A DNA stretch of 64,000 bases. Source: Nocardiopsis ganjiahuensis DSM 45031 (GTDB lineage: Bacteria; Actinomycetota; Actinomycetes; Streptosporangiales; Streptosporangiaceae). Position numbers and translations under genes: made by a program. Location of the stretch: NCBI RefSeq assembly GCF_000341085.1, contig NZ_ANBA01000008.1, forward strand, positions 1-64,000, given 5' to 3'. Below are positions 24,457-31,867 of this stretch, in pieces; the stretch's first letter is position 1; the number at the start of each line of letters is the position of its first letter. The notes beneath the pieces are model-generated. The model had not been told where the DNA came from and did not search any database. It was given only the letters and a program-made list of their open reading frames with translations.

Positions 24457-25110
24457 ATGGACACCGCTCCCGCTCTCGCCCTGCCGGACGATCCGCTGGC
24501 CCCCGAACCCGCCCACGGCGGCGGGGCGCTGGTCGGCTACGCCCGCGTCTCCACCCAGGGCCAAAAGCTCGACCGCCAGCTCGCCGCCCTCAAAGCCGCC
24601 GGGTGCTCCAAGATCTTCGCCGACAAAAAGTCCGGCCGAGACGCTCAGCGCCCCGACCTCAAGGCCTGTCTGGCCTACCTGCGCCCCGGCGACACCCTTG
24701 TGGTCCCCGCTCTGGACCGGCTCGCCCGCTCCCTGGCCGACCTGATCACCCTGGTCGGGGACCTGCGCCGCGCGGGGATCGGCTTTCGCTCCCTGCACGA
24801 AGCGCTGGACACCACCGCCCCCGGCGGCAGGCTCGTGTTCCACGTCTTCGCCGCCCTGGCCGAGTTCATCCGTGAACTCATCGTCCAGGGCACCAAGGAG
24901 GGCCTGGACGCCGCCCGCGCCGCCGGAAAACGCCTGGGACGGCCCCCGGCCATGACCTCGGAGCAGATCCGCCACGCCCGCGACCTACTCACCCGCCCCG
25001 ACAACAGCGTCGCTTCCATCGCCCGCCTGCTCGGAGTCAGCAGGTCGACCCTGTACAAGCACGTGCCGGAGCTGTCCGGCGGCCGCCGCACCGAACTGAC
25101 GGAGAACTGA
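24457..25110 (+). CDS. tnpR: Serine resolvase / recombinase family protein
   Basis: A 217-residue small serine recombinase. After a 25-residue leader comes LVGYARVSTQGQKLDRQL with the catalytic Ser in RVST, then FADKKSGRDAQRPDLKA, VVPALDRLARSLADL with the conserved Arg residues, and EFIRELIVQGTKEGLDAARA (E-helix). The C-terminal helix-turn-helix is SVASIARLLGVSRSTLYKHV. It would resolve transposition cointegrates at the adjacent res site. ATG 24457 lies directly after res, so its own promoter probably overlaps res and is autoregulated, as in other Tn3 elements. Its TGA stop is followed at once by a GTG start of the next gene. Confidence 0.92.
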   Translation: MDTAPALALPDDPLAPEPAHGGGALVGYARVSTQGQKLDRQLAALKAAGCSKIFADKKSGRDAQRPDLKACLAYLRPGDTLVVPALDRLARSLADLITLVGDLRRAGIGFRSLHEALDTTAPGGRLVFHVFAALAEFIRELIVQGTKEGLDAARAAGKRLGRPPAMTSEQIRHARDLLTRPDNSVASIARLLGVSRSTLYKHVPELSGGRRTELTEN

Positions 25111-25694
25111 GTGAACGCCCATCCCCTGCCCCACCTACTCACCGCCGCAGCCCACCTGTTGGAAAAGGCCGGGGAGCTCCCGCCCCTGACCGTCGCTCTG
25201 ACGCCTGACGCCGGCCTCATGCCACCGGTGACCCTCAGCCCGGCCGCCAACCTGCCCGTCGAGGACCAACACACCCTGGTGCACGCATCGCCCGCGCTCA
25301 CCGATGGTCGGCCCAGCGGCTCAGCCTGGCCGACGGATGGAGCGCCAAAGGCGCCGTGGGCGGGATCCGCGTCGAGGTGATGTCCGCTCCCGGGCCCGGC
25401 ACCGACGGGACGGTGTTGCGCCACCCGGACGCCTCCACCGCGGCGCACGCCGCGCTCCTGCGCTGCCTGGTCAACTGGGCGCACGCGCTCGACACCAGCG
25501 TGCGGGAGCTGGACGTGATGGAGGAGACCCAGGACGGCGCCGGACTGTGGGCGCTGGTGCGGGTGCACGAGTCCGTCCTTGAGCCGGTGTTGGCCGAGCA
25601 CGCGGTGATGAGAGTCCCGGCTCCTCACGGCTGGTCCGGCTACCGCGCCGAAGGCATCCTCCCCACCGGCCACCGACTCATGATCAGCATCTGA
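25111..25694 (+). pseudogene. Unknown cargo protein, apparently frameshifted
   Basis: GTG 25111 follows the resolvase stop with no gap, with GGAG upstream. The first frame gives 58 sensible residues (HLLTAAAHLLEKAGELPPLT, VEDQHTLVHA) and then degenerates. From about 25287 a second frame reads ARAHRWSAQRLSLADGWSAK, GGIRVEVMSAPGPGTDG and on to GYRAEGILPTGHRLMIS at 25694. Joining the two near 25285-25300 gives one protein of about 194 residues, so one base has been gained or lost. I do not recognise the family and see no catalytic motif. It is probably in one operon with tnpR and the next two genes. Confidence 0.55.
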
Positions 25695-25725
25695 CACCCC
25701 GCCCCGAAGAAGAAGGAGGACCGAC

Positions 25726-26196
25726 GTGTTCGCCGAGACCGTCGCCGTTGACCCCCGCCACCTGAGTGCCCTGCTGGACACCCTGGCCCGCACCGACCCC
25801 GCCCCGCCCCCGCTCCCGGCCGCCCTTCAGGAGCTGGCCGACGTCCTGACCGGACAGGACACCGACGCCGACACGTGGCTGGTCCCGGCCCAGGCGCTGT
25901 GGACGGCCCTGCACTACGCCAACGCCCTGGACGAGACCGACGCCGCCACCTACACCCACCCCGCCCTGCGCGCGGAGGACCATGTGCAGCGTCAGCTCAC
26001 AGAGCAGGCGCCGCGCACCGACGCCGCCATGGAGGCCCTGGCCGAAGCCGAACTGGTCCTGCTCCAGGCCGAGTGCGCCCTGCACGCCTCCTACCTGTAC
26101 GGCAACGCCCACATCACCGAGCGGCGGTGCCTGACCTGCGAGGTCACCTACCCCTGCCCGCCCGCGCGCGCACTGGGCCTCGACTCCGCGCCCTGA
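25726..26196 (+). CDS. Hypothetical transposon cargo protein
   Basis: 156 residues, mostly helical and acidic, with a CxxxxxxxC pair near the end (CLTCEVTYPCPPA). GTG 25726 is backed by a perfect AAGGAGGA ribosome-binding site, so it is very likely translated. No known domain is visible. It sits 31 bases after the preceding cargo gene and 25 bases before the next, so the three are probably one transcript from the resolvase promoter. I cannot assign a function. Confidence 0.6.
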   Translation: MFAETVAVDPRHLSALLDTLARTDPAPPPLPAALQELADVLTGQDTDADTWLVPAQALWTALHYANALDETDAATYTHPALRAEDHVQRQLTEQAPRTDAAMEALAEAELVLLQAECALHASYLYGNAHITERRCLTCEVTYPCPPARALGLDSAP

Positions 26197-26221
26197 CTGC
26201 CCCGCCGCCTTGGAGGCGTCG

Positions 26222-26551
26222 ATGTCCCTGATCATGGTGTGGCTCAACCGCGACCCCGCCCCACCCGCCTACCCGCGCTGTTCGGCCTGTGGCCACGTGG
26301 CCGACCCGCACGGCCCCGCCCCGGGCCACATGTGCCTACACCTGTCGGTGACCCGCGCCCACGGCACCGAGACCACACCGCACGAATGGACCTGCCCGGC
26401 CTGCGACCACACCGCGCCGCTGTCCACCGACGACTACTCCCCCGCGGCCGAGTCGCGCCGGTGCCGGCGCTGGTACTGCCGCTTCACCTGGAACGCCCCC
26501 GCCGCGGTGACGACCCCGGCCTGCCCGCGCTGCTACACCCGCCTTCGGTGA
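26222..26551 (+). CDS. Hypothetical zinc-ribbon-like cargo protein
   Basis: A 109-residue protein with four Cys pairs: CSAC, CPAC, a CRRWYC pair and CPRC, with several His between them, a pattern that suggests one or two structural zinc sites. The segment TPHEWTCPACDHTAPL looks like a zinc ribbon. GGAGG lies 5 bases before ATG 26222. It is the last gene before the right end of the transposon (20 bases from stop to repeat). Small zinc-ribbon proteins of this kind are common on actinobacterial mobile elements without known role. Confidence 0.6.
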   Translation: MSLIMVWLNRDPAPPAYPRCSACGHVADPHGPAPGHMCLHLSVTRAHGTETTPHEWTCPACDHTAPLSTDDYSPAAESRRCRRWYCRFTWNAPAAVTTPACPRCYTRLR

Positions 26552-26570
26552 GGCGACAGGGCTCGCTGCA

Positions 26571-26621
26571 GCTACTCACCGGTTACTTTGCCCCTCGCCG
26601 TAGCTTCGGGAGAACTGGGCC
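26571..26621 (-). repeat. Right terminal inverted repeat of the Tn3-type element
   Basis: Inverse complement of the left end over 50 bases with one mismatch; the outer edge reads CTGGGCC followed by non-element DNA. Confidence 0.85.
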
Positions 26622-26822
26622 ATCAGGCGCGCACCTGTTGTGGGCGCGAGAAAACCGGTGGCGTGCGAACCAGGCACCGCTTTAGGTTGGCCTGGCCCCC
26701 CACGAGAGGATTCGCGCGCACATGACGCCCCCCGCTCTTCGGATCTGACTTCTTCACGCATCGGTCGCCGACGTCGCCGTCGGCTCCTTCCCCGTGCTTT
26801 CCGTCAGTTCTGAAGAGAGTTC

Positions 26823-27386
26823 ATGTCTTCGCTTCCTCATCTCGTGCTGCCCTGGGCCGTGCGACGCACCCGCCTGCCCCTGCTCGCCTTCGCGTGTGTG
26901 GACTGCTCCTCGGAGCGGGCCACCACCGGCGATGGCAGGTTCCGCGTCAACGCCAACGGCAAACTCCTCGACGTCTGGCTCCTGGTCAACTGTGTGGGCT
27001 GTGACCGCACCAGCAAGCTCACCGTCCACCACCGCGTCCCGGTCCGCTCACTGGCGGCCGAACTGCTGCAGGGCTACACCGCCAACTCCGCCGCCCTGGT
27101 CGCCACGACCCTGGCGGACCCGGTACTGGCCCGACGCAACCGGTTCGCGCTCGACTGGAACGGGTGCTGGCAACTCCACGCACCCACCGTCCCCGACGGC
27201 CCCTGGCCCCTGACGGTCACGGTGGCCTTCCAGGATCCGGTCCCGGTGCGCCCCGAACGGCTCATCGCCCACGGACTGGGCATCAGCCGCAACGAGGTCC
27301 TGCGCCGGGTCAAGACCGACATCCCACTCAAGCGCAAGACCACAGCGGACTTCTCGTTTCTCCTGCTGTCAACTACCCGTGGCTGA
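26823..27386 (+). CDS. DUF1062 family protein, 3' end replaced by a tnpB element
   Basis: A protein of 187 residues recognised as DUF1062: an N-terminal CVDCSSERATTGDGRFRVNANGK stretch with LVNCVGCDRTSKLTVHHRVPVRSL, and the C-terminal HGLGISRNEVLRRVKTDI plus PLKRKTTADFSF. The family normally ends a few residues after this; here the last residues (LSTTRG) and the stop come from the right end of the IS200/IS605-type element that begins at about 27368. Only the extreme C-terminus is affected, so the protein may still fold. The N-terminal Cys pairs suggest metal binding. The start ATG 26823 has AAGAGAG upstream. The 200 bases between the transposon end and this gene hold only a possible 8-codon peptide (from 26721). 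Confidence 0.8.
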   Translation: MSSLPHLVLPWAVRRTRLPLLAFACVDCSSERATTGDGRFRVNANGKLLDVWLLVNCVGCDRTSKLTVHHRVPVRSLAAELLQGYTANSAALVATTLADPVLARRNRFALDWNGCWQLHAPTVPDGPWPLTVTVAFQDPVPVRPERLIAHGLGISRNEVLRRVKTDIPLKRKTTADFSFLLLSTTRG

Positions 27387-27560
27387 AGCCCATGGGCTTG
27401 CAGGTAGGCGCCCACCTGGCAGGTGGATCCGGCCTCCCGCGTCCAGCACCCCTCCTAACCGGAGGGTGCGGGGGCGGTCGACGGGCGCCCCGCGATCCAC
27501 ACAGCCTCACCGCGATGGGCGAGGTTGCGTGAAGCATTGACATCGGCGTGCAAGATGACT
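27368..27560 (-). ncRNA. Candidate omega-RNA (reRNA) from the tnpB 3' end
   Basis: In IS200/IS605 elements the guide RNA of TnpB covers the 3' end of tnpB and the right end, and its guide is the flanking DNA. Here consecutive stem-loops occupy 27386-27470 (palindrome at 27386-27399, a CAGGT/ACCTG stem at 27400-27419, a CACCCCTCC/GGAGGGTG stem near 27447-27470). The guide would be the reverse complement of about 27348-27367, inside the DUF1062 gene. Existence is inferred from the family. Confidence 0.45.
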
Positions 27561-28672
27561 CCACACCCCCGACAGACGAACCGGGCCCGCGAGGGCCGGT
27601 TGCCTCTGGAAGTGTGGTCGCACTCCGAGCAGGTTTGGGAGGTGTAGGCCGCCTCCACGACCACGAGGGGTACCCCCGCCCTGCGCGCTTTGTAGGTGAT
27701 GAAGTCGCGCAGCTGCGCGAAACTCCACGCATGCAACGCGGCTCGCTGTTTCTTGGCAGGACTGCGCCGGAGGCGTCCGTTGAGGGTGGTGGCGGGCGAC
27801 GGGTGGGCCTGCCGTACCCGGCCACGGATGCCCTTCAAATCTTCCAGGGCGATCCCGTGGCCGGTGCGTTCGGCCTGTCCCACGATGCTCTTCGAAATCC
27901 GATGGTTCACATCCCGCGCCCGCCGGGACTCCTTACGGCGCTGGCGCTTGAGCACCCGTTTGGCACTCTTGGTGCCCTTGGCCTGGAGCTTGGCGCGCAG
28001 GCGCATCTGGCGGCGCCGGTACCGGTTCAACTGCCGCCCGCCATGGCGCTGGCCGGTAGAGGTGGTGGCAATCTCCACGATCCCCAGATCCACCCCGATG
28101 AACCCCTCTGGCTCTTCATTCAAGGGCTGCTCGGGGACCTCGCAGACTGCTGCGAGGAACCAGGCCCTGTCCTGGCAAATCAGGGCACTCTCACCCTGGC
28201 GGTGCTCGGCCAGCATTTTGAGCTGGTCAGGGGAGCTGGTGAAGCCAAGGTTCTTCAACCGGCCCGACACCGTCCAGATCGAGACGGTGCGGGCGTCCAT
28301 CCGCCAGGACACACACTGGTCGTCGAAGGGTTGGGCGGCGTCCGCACGGAAAGCGATCGGGGTGGCCTCCACCCGCTTGCGCTTCACCGAACCCTTCCGG
28401 CCCAGGTTCCCCGCCTGAAGGTTCGCGGCACGGGTGGTGTAGGCGTCGGCGACCTTGCCGATCACCCGCACCGCGGGCTGCGCCGAGAGCCCGAACTCGG
28501 CCTTCAGCTGGTGGTAGACCTTCTCCTGAAGGGCGTACTTGCGGCGGGCCCCGGTGTTCTGCGCGATGTGGGAGGCGTGGTTCGCGGCCCGGTTACAGGC
28601 GTGAAGGGTCGCCGCAAGCGCCCTCGCCTGTACCGGCGAGGGCAGCAGTTTCACCCGCACGACCACCTTCAT
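27455..28672 (-). CDS. tnpB: TnpB RNA-guided nuclease of the IS200/IS605 family
   Basis: A 405-residue TnpB. N-terminal domain begins VVVRVKLLPSPVQARALAATLHACNRAANHAS. The RuvC-like active site is complete: Asp in FIGVDLGIVEIATTS, Glu in GIALEDLKGIRGR, and the final Asp in HADVNASRNLA. The zinc finger is CSECDHTSRGN with CRGCG. All catalytic residues are present, so a functional omega-RNA-guided nuclease is plausible. ATG 28672 begins the family sequence; there is no ribosome-binding site, which is usual for these genes. The C-terminal codons probably double as the start of the guide RNA. Confidence 0.92.
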   Translation of the reverse strand: MKVVVRVKLLPSPVQARALAATLHACNRAANHASHIAQNTGARRKYALQEKVYHQLKAEFGLSAQPAVRVIGKVADAYTTRAANLQAGNLGRKGSVKRKRVEATPIAFRADAAQPFDDQCVSWRMDARTVSIWTVSGRLKNLGFTSSPDQLKMLAEHRQGESALICQDRAWFLAAVCEVPEQPLNEEPEGFIGVDLGIVEIATTSTGQRHGGRQLNRYRRRQMRLRAKLQAKGTKSAKRVLKRQRRKESRRARDVNHRISKSIVGQAERTGHGIALEDLKGIRGRVRQAHPSPATTLNGRLRRSPAKKQRAALHAWSFAQLRDFITYKARRAGVPLVVVEAAYTSQTCSECDHTSRGNRPSRARFVCRGCGVILHADVNASRNLAHRGEAVWIAGRPSTAPAPSG

Positions 28673-28786
28673 AATCGAACACAGTAACGACCCCGCCCCC
28701 GCCCGCGGGGCCGAACCACAAAACTCCCCCGAAACCCGCCACGCACTGCCGCCTGCGCTCAAGGTTCAGCGGGCACGGCGATTCCT

Positions 28787-28806
28787 CCCGGGCGTGAACG
28801 CCCGGG
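28787..28806. repeat. Hairpin at the left end of the tnpB element
   Basis: CCCGGGCG-TGAA-CGCCCGGG, a perfect 8 bp stem, flanked by GATTCCT and CTTCCTC, a pattern I know from IS1341-type ends. Confidence 0.6.
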
Positions 28807-28838
28807 CTTCCTCACCAACAAGAGGTGAACACCGCGCT

Positions 28839-28929
28839 GACCGGTCCGGTGTGAGCGGACCGGTCGTTCACGTGTGCGGGTGAGACTGCGCGCGGCCGGG
28901 GCGGAACACGGCACGGGCCGTGTTCCGCC
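28839..28929. terminator. Two hairpins downstream of the aldo/keto reductase gene
   Basis: Hairpin A: 10 bp perfect stem 28839-28848 with 28856-28865, with outer GTGAAC/GTTCAC pairing possible. Hairpin B: 13 bp perfect stem 28900-28912 with 28917-28929 and a 4-base loop. B lies 32 bases past the stop of the minus-strand gene ending at 28962. Neither has a T tract on the minus strand. Confidence 0.55.
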
Positions 28930-28961
28930 TTGTGTGTGCGCCCGTTTGCGGTGTCGAGGGC

Positions 28962-29972
28962 CTAGCGGCCGTAGGGGCGCTCGGGCACCGGTGGGGCCAC
29001 GTGGTGGTGACCGTTGAGCCAGGTCTGGGTGTCGGCGTTCAGGCTGTGGGGGTAGGCGAGCTCGAACCCGGCCAGGGCGTCGAGCCGCTCCATGGCCTGT
29101 GGGGGCAGGGCCAGGTCCACGGCGCCCAGGTTGTCCTTGAGCTGGTGGGCGCGGCTGGCGCCGATGATGGGGTGCAGGCGCGGGGAGCGGTGCAGGGCCC
29201 AGGCGGTGGCCACCTGGGCCGGGGTGGCCTCGACCTCGGTGGCCACCTGGGTGATGGTGCGTGCGGCGTGGTGCTGGTGTTCGGTCAGGGTGGCCGGATC
29301 GACCCGTCCGCCGGTGGGGGCGGTGGGGGCGGTGTCGGTGTAGCGGCCCGAGAGCACCCCCGCGGCCAGGCCGTTGTAGGTGGCCAGGCTCAGCCCGTGG
29401 GCGCGCGCCATGGGCAGGAGTTCGTGTTCGATGTCGCGCTGGAGGGGGTTGTAGGGCACCTGCAGGGCGCTGAAGGGGGTCCATCCCCGGTGGTGGGCCA
29501 GGGTGTTGGCCTGGGCGACGACCCAGGCGGGCAGGTTGGAGGCGCCCACGTACAGGACCTTGCCCGCGCGCACGGCGTCGTCCAGGGCCCGCATGGTCTC
29601 CTCGATGGGTGTGTACTCGTCCCAGGTGTGCACCCACAGCAGGTCGATGTAGTCGGTGCGCAGGCGGCGCAGGCTCTGCTCGAGGGTGTGGGTGAGGTTC
29701 TTGCGGTGGCTGCCGCCGGAGTTGGGGTCGGCCGGGTCGCGGGGCAGGGTGAACTTGGTGGAGAGCACGAGGTGGTCGCGTTTTTTCTGGAGGAGTTCTC
29801 CGAGGATCTGTTCGCTGTCGCCGTAGGCGGAGGCGGTGTCGATGACGTTGCCGCCGGCCTCCTGGTAGAGGTCGAGCATGCGGCGGCTTTCTTCGGGGTC
29901 GGTGAAGGTCATGGCGCCCAGGAAGAGCTGGGAGACGCGCAGGCCCGAGGGGCCCAGGAGTTGGTGGCGCAT
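28962..29972 (-). CDS. Aldo/keto reductase
   Basis: A 336-residue NADPH-dependent reductase with the (beta/alpha)8 fold. Catalytic tetrad residues are visible: Asp in NVIDTASAYGDSE with the Tyr, Lys in LVLSTKFTLP, and His in LLWVHTWDEYTP. The cofactor-binding C-terminal block is HPIIGASRAHQLKDNLGAVDLAL. It resembles YajO/Tas-like reductases; the carbonyl substrate is unknown. The ATG at 29972 starts the family sequence (RHQLLGPSGLRVSQLFLG). It is divergent from an XRE regulator whose operator-like palindrome lies in the shared spacer, so it is the probable target. Confidence 0.88.
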   Translation of the reverse strand: MRHQLLGPSGLRVSQLFLGAMTFTDPEESRRMLDLYQEAGGNVIDTASAYGDSEQILGELLQKKRDHLVLSTKFTLPRDPADPNSGGSHRKNLTHTLEQSLRRLRTDYIDLLWVHTWDEYTPIEETMRALDDAVRAGKVLYVGASNLPAWVVAQANTLAHHRGWTPFSALQVPYNPLQRDIEHELLPMARAHGLSLATYNGLAAGVLSGRYTDTAPTAPTGGRVDPATLTEHQHHAARTITQVATEVEATPAQVATAWALHRSPRLHPIIGASRAHQLKDNLGAVDLALPPQAMERLDALAGFELAYPHSLNADTQTWLNGHHHVAPPVPERPYGR

Positions 29973-30113
29973 CAGGTCGGGTTCCTTTCTGAGGGGTGGT
30001 GGGTGGCGGCTCGCCCCGGGAGTGGGCTCCGGGGGTGGTCGGTCGGGTGGGGTGGGGAGCTCACAGGAGGAGTCTGCGGTGGTGGGCGGGTGGGGAGGAA
30101 GGCCGTGTGGAGA

Positions 30114-30160
30114 CTGGCCCTGGCAGGGCCAGGATCGGTGCTGGTGCGGGCTCGTAGACT
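30114..30160 (+). promoter_or_regulatory. Palindrome and leaderless promoter before the XRE regulator
   Basis: A perfect 8-3-8 palindrome CTGGCCCT-GGC-AGGGCCAG at 30114-30132 is followed by a -10-like TAGACT at 30155-30160, six bases before the ATG at 30167. The palindrome sits where the -35 region would be, a good place for autorepression and control of the divergent reductase. Confidence 0.5.
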
Positions 30161-30166
30161 CGCGGC

Positions 30167-31027
30167 ATGGACCGGAGTGGAATGGGCGCTTTCCTGCGCG
30201 AGTGCCGTGAGTCGACGCCGCCGGAGCGGGTGGGTCTGCCGACGGGGGCGCGGCGCCGTACCCCGGGGTTGCGGCGGGCGGAGCTGGCCACGCTGTCGGG
30301 GGTGAGTGTGGAGTACCTGACCCGGTTGGAGCAGGGGCGCGACCACAACCCCTCGCCGCAGGTGCTGGTGGCGTTGGCCGACGCGATGGGGTTGTCGGTG
30401 GGCGAGCGGGTGCGGTTGCGCAACCTGTCCAAGGTGGCCTCGGGGGCGGGGGCGCTGTGCCCGGGCGGGTTGCCGCCCGAACGGCGGGTGCGGGCGAGCA
30501 CGCGCGCGCTGTTGGACAGGTTGGAGCCCGCTCCTGCGGCGCTGTTCAACCGGTTGGGGGAGACGCTCGCGCACACGGTCGGTTACGAGCGGCTGATGGG
30601 GCCGTTGGGGTTGTTGGACACCGAGGACGAGCAGCCTTCGAACCGGGTGTGGTTCGTCTTCGCCGACGACCGTGCCCGCCAGGCCTACCCGGACTGGGAC
30701 AGTGTGGCCGATGCCCGGTTGGCGGAGCTGCGTGCGGAGGCCGCCCCCGAGGATCCGCACCTGGCGCACCTGGTGGAGGAGCTGGAGATCGTGGGTGGGG
30801 AGCCCTTCACCGAACGGATGGCCGCCCCTTCGCCGTCGCCGTCCACGACCGGGGTGGAGCGGTTGTCCCACCCCCGGGTGGGTGAGCTGCGCCTGTCCTA
30901 CGAGCGGTGGGACGCCGGGGGTCAGTACCTGGTGGTGTACCTGCCCGCTGACGAGGCCGCCGCCGCGGCGTTGGAGCGCCTGAACCGGATCGAGTTGCGC
31001 GCGGTGGGGGGTCTGGGCGGGGGTTGA
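30167..31027 (+). CDS. XRE-family (MmyB-like) transcriptional regulator
   Basis: A 286-residue regulator. Residues about 7-75 form an XRE helix-turn-helix with the family signature PGLRRAELATLSGVSVEYLTRLEQGRDHNPSPQVL. The rest is the MmyB-like ligand-binding domain common in actinobacteria (GETLAHTVGYERLMGPLG, NRVWFVFADDRARQAYPDW, LSYERWDAGGQYLVVYLPAD). Such proteins are often divergent from a reductase or SDR gene, as here. The mRNA is probably leaderless. The ligand is unknown. Confidence 0.88.
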   Translation: MDRSGMGAFLRECRESTPPERVGLPTGARRRTPGLRRAELATLSGVSVEYLTRLEQGRDHNPSPQVLVALADAMGLSVGERVRLRNLSKVASGAGALCPGGLPPERRVRASTRALLDRLEPAPAALFNRLGETLAHTVGYERLMGPLGLLDTEDEQPSNRVWFVFADDRARQAYPDWDSVADARLAELRAEAAPEDPHLAHLVEELEIVGGEPFTERMAAPSPSPSTTGVERLSHPRVGELRLSYERWDAGGQYLVVYLPADEAAAAALERLNRIELRAVGGLGGG

Positions 31028-31219
31028 CCGGGTGCCGGGGTCTTGCCCGCCCTGTCGGAGGTCCCTTTGGTCATCGGCCTGGTCCGGGTCTGGTCGCGGT
31101 GGCCGTGCGGATCCTGCCGCCGCGGGGGGTGGCGTGCGGCTCCTGTGCGAAGGCGGGGTGGGGCAAGTGGGCCTGTGGACAACCCGGTTCGGGGTGGTGT
31201 GGCTGCCCATACTGCTCTT

Positions 31220-31678
31220 ATGTGCCAGCATCAGGCCTTCGTGGTCCCCCTTGTGGCCCCTGCCCCCGGCGATCTGCACGTGCTCACTGTGGGGACCCGT
31301 CCCAGAGTGCGTACCGTGCTGCGGTGTGTGGGTAGGGGGGTGGTGGTCGAGGACCCCGCGGTGATCACCGATCTGCGGCGCGCGGTGTGCGGTCAGGAAC
31401 GGGTGGGGGTGCTGTTGCGTACTTTCACCGGTGCCACCGCTCATGTGCGGCCCGACGGGCGTCCCGTTCCACGCCGGCACCTGTGCGGTTGGTGGGTGCA
31501 CGCCGGCCGGTTCCACCCCCTGGGGCGGGCCGAGCTGGTGCGTTCGGTGTGCGTGGACGCGCGTACCGGGCGGCTGCTGGCACCCGAGCACGGGGTGGAG
31601 TACGCCGATGCCTGGCCGGTACGAGCGCCCGTGGGTATTGATCACCTTCCGCCGGACGGGGGAGGCCGGGGCTGTTGA
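31220..31678 (+). CDS. Hypothetical protein
   Basis: A 152-residue reading frame that I do not recognise. It is rich in Val, Arg and Cys, with HLCGWWVHAGRFHPLGRAEL as the most distinctive stretch. There is no signal peptide or membrane segment. The ATG at 31220 has no ribosome-binding site but a -10-like CATACT at 31208-31213 ends six bases before it, which supports a leaderless gene. It lies between the XRE regulator and the MOSC gene on the same strand. It could still be non-coding. Confidence 0.45.
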   Translation: MCQHQAFVVPLVAPAPGDLHVLTVGTRPRVRTVLRCVGRGVVVEDPAVITDLRRAVCGQERVGVLLRTFTGATAHVRPDGRPVPRRHLCGWWVHAGRFHPLGRAELVRSVCVDARTGRLLAPEHGVEYADAWPVRAPVGIDHLPPDGGGRGC

Positions 31679-31867
31679 GGTGGCCTCGGCAGGTGGGCGA
31701 GCGGGTGGCGGGCCGGGCCCGGGGGCCGGCCCGGGTGGTGGGACCCGAGACCCGGCAGGGGGCTGGTGGTTCCGTTGTGCCAGAAAGGCCCGGGGGTGGG
31801 ATCGGGCTGTCCGTGCGGTGGTCTCTAGGCTGGGGTGCCCGTTGGAACTCACCTCAGGAGGGTGGCC

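Larger units (their letters stand above)
20190..26621 (+). mobile_element. Tn3-family transposon with chimeric transposase and small cargo genes
   Basis: Bounded by inverted repeats at 20190-20240 (left) and 26571-26621 (right) that agree at 49 of the innermost 50 positions and begin GGCCCAGTTCTCCCGAAGC. Inside are a Tn3-type transposase gene (frameshifted and with a foreign C-terminus), a methyltransferase gene, a res site, a serine resolvase gene and three small unknown genes. The order and the res/resolvase pair fit a cointegrate-resolving Tn3 element. The 5 bases flanking each end (TGGAC and ATCAG) do not match, so there is no target-site duplication, which suggests later rearrangement or an end gained by recombination. 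The broken transposase implies the element cannot move by itself. Confidence 0.85.
27368..28815 (-). mobile_element. IS200/IS605-type element with tnpB only (IS1341-like)
   Basis: A tnpB gene without tnpA, flanked by hairpin-rich ends. On the minus strand the right end finishes CAGCCACGGGTAGTTGAC (about 27368-27385), preceded by a perfect 14-base palindrome at 27386-27399 and two more stem-loops, as in other members of this family. The left end carries a perfect 8 bp hairpin at 28787-28806 (CCCGGGCG, loop TGAA). Without tnpA it would need a helper transposase. The exact left boundary is uncertain by some tens of bases. Confidence 0.75.

Noticed and set aside
20185..26626. Target-site duplication of the Tn3-type element
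   Set aside because: The 5-mers next to the two ends are TGGAC and ATCAG, which do not match.
26721..26747. Eight-codon leader peptide before the DUF1062 gene
   Set aside because: A start and stop exist but there is no ribosome-binding site at good spacing and no attenuator hairpins.
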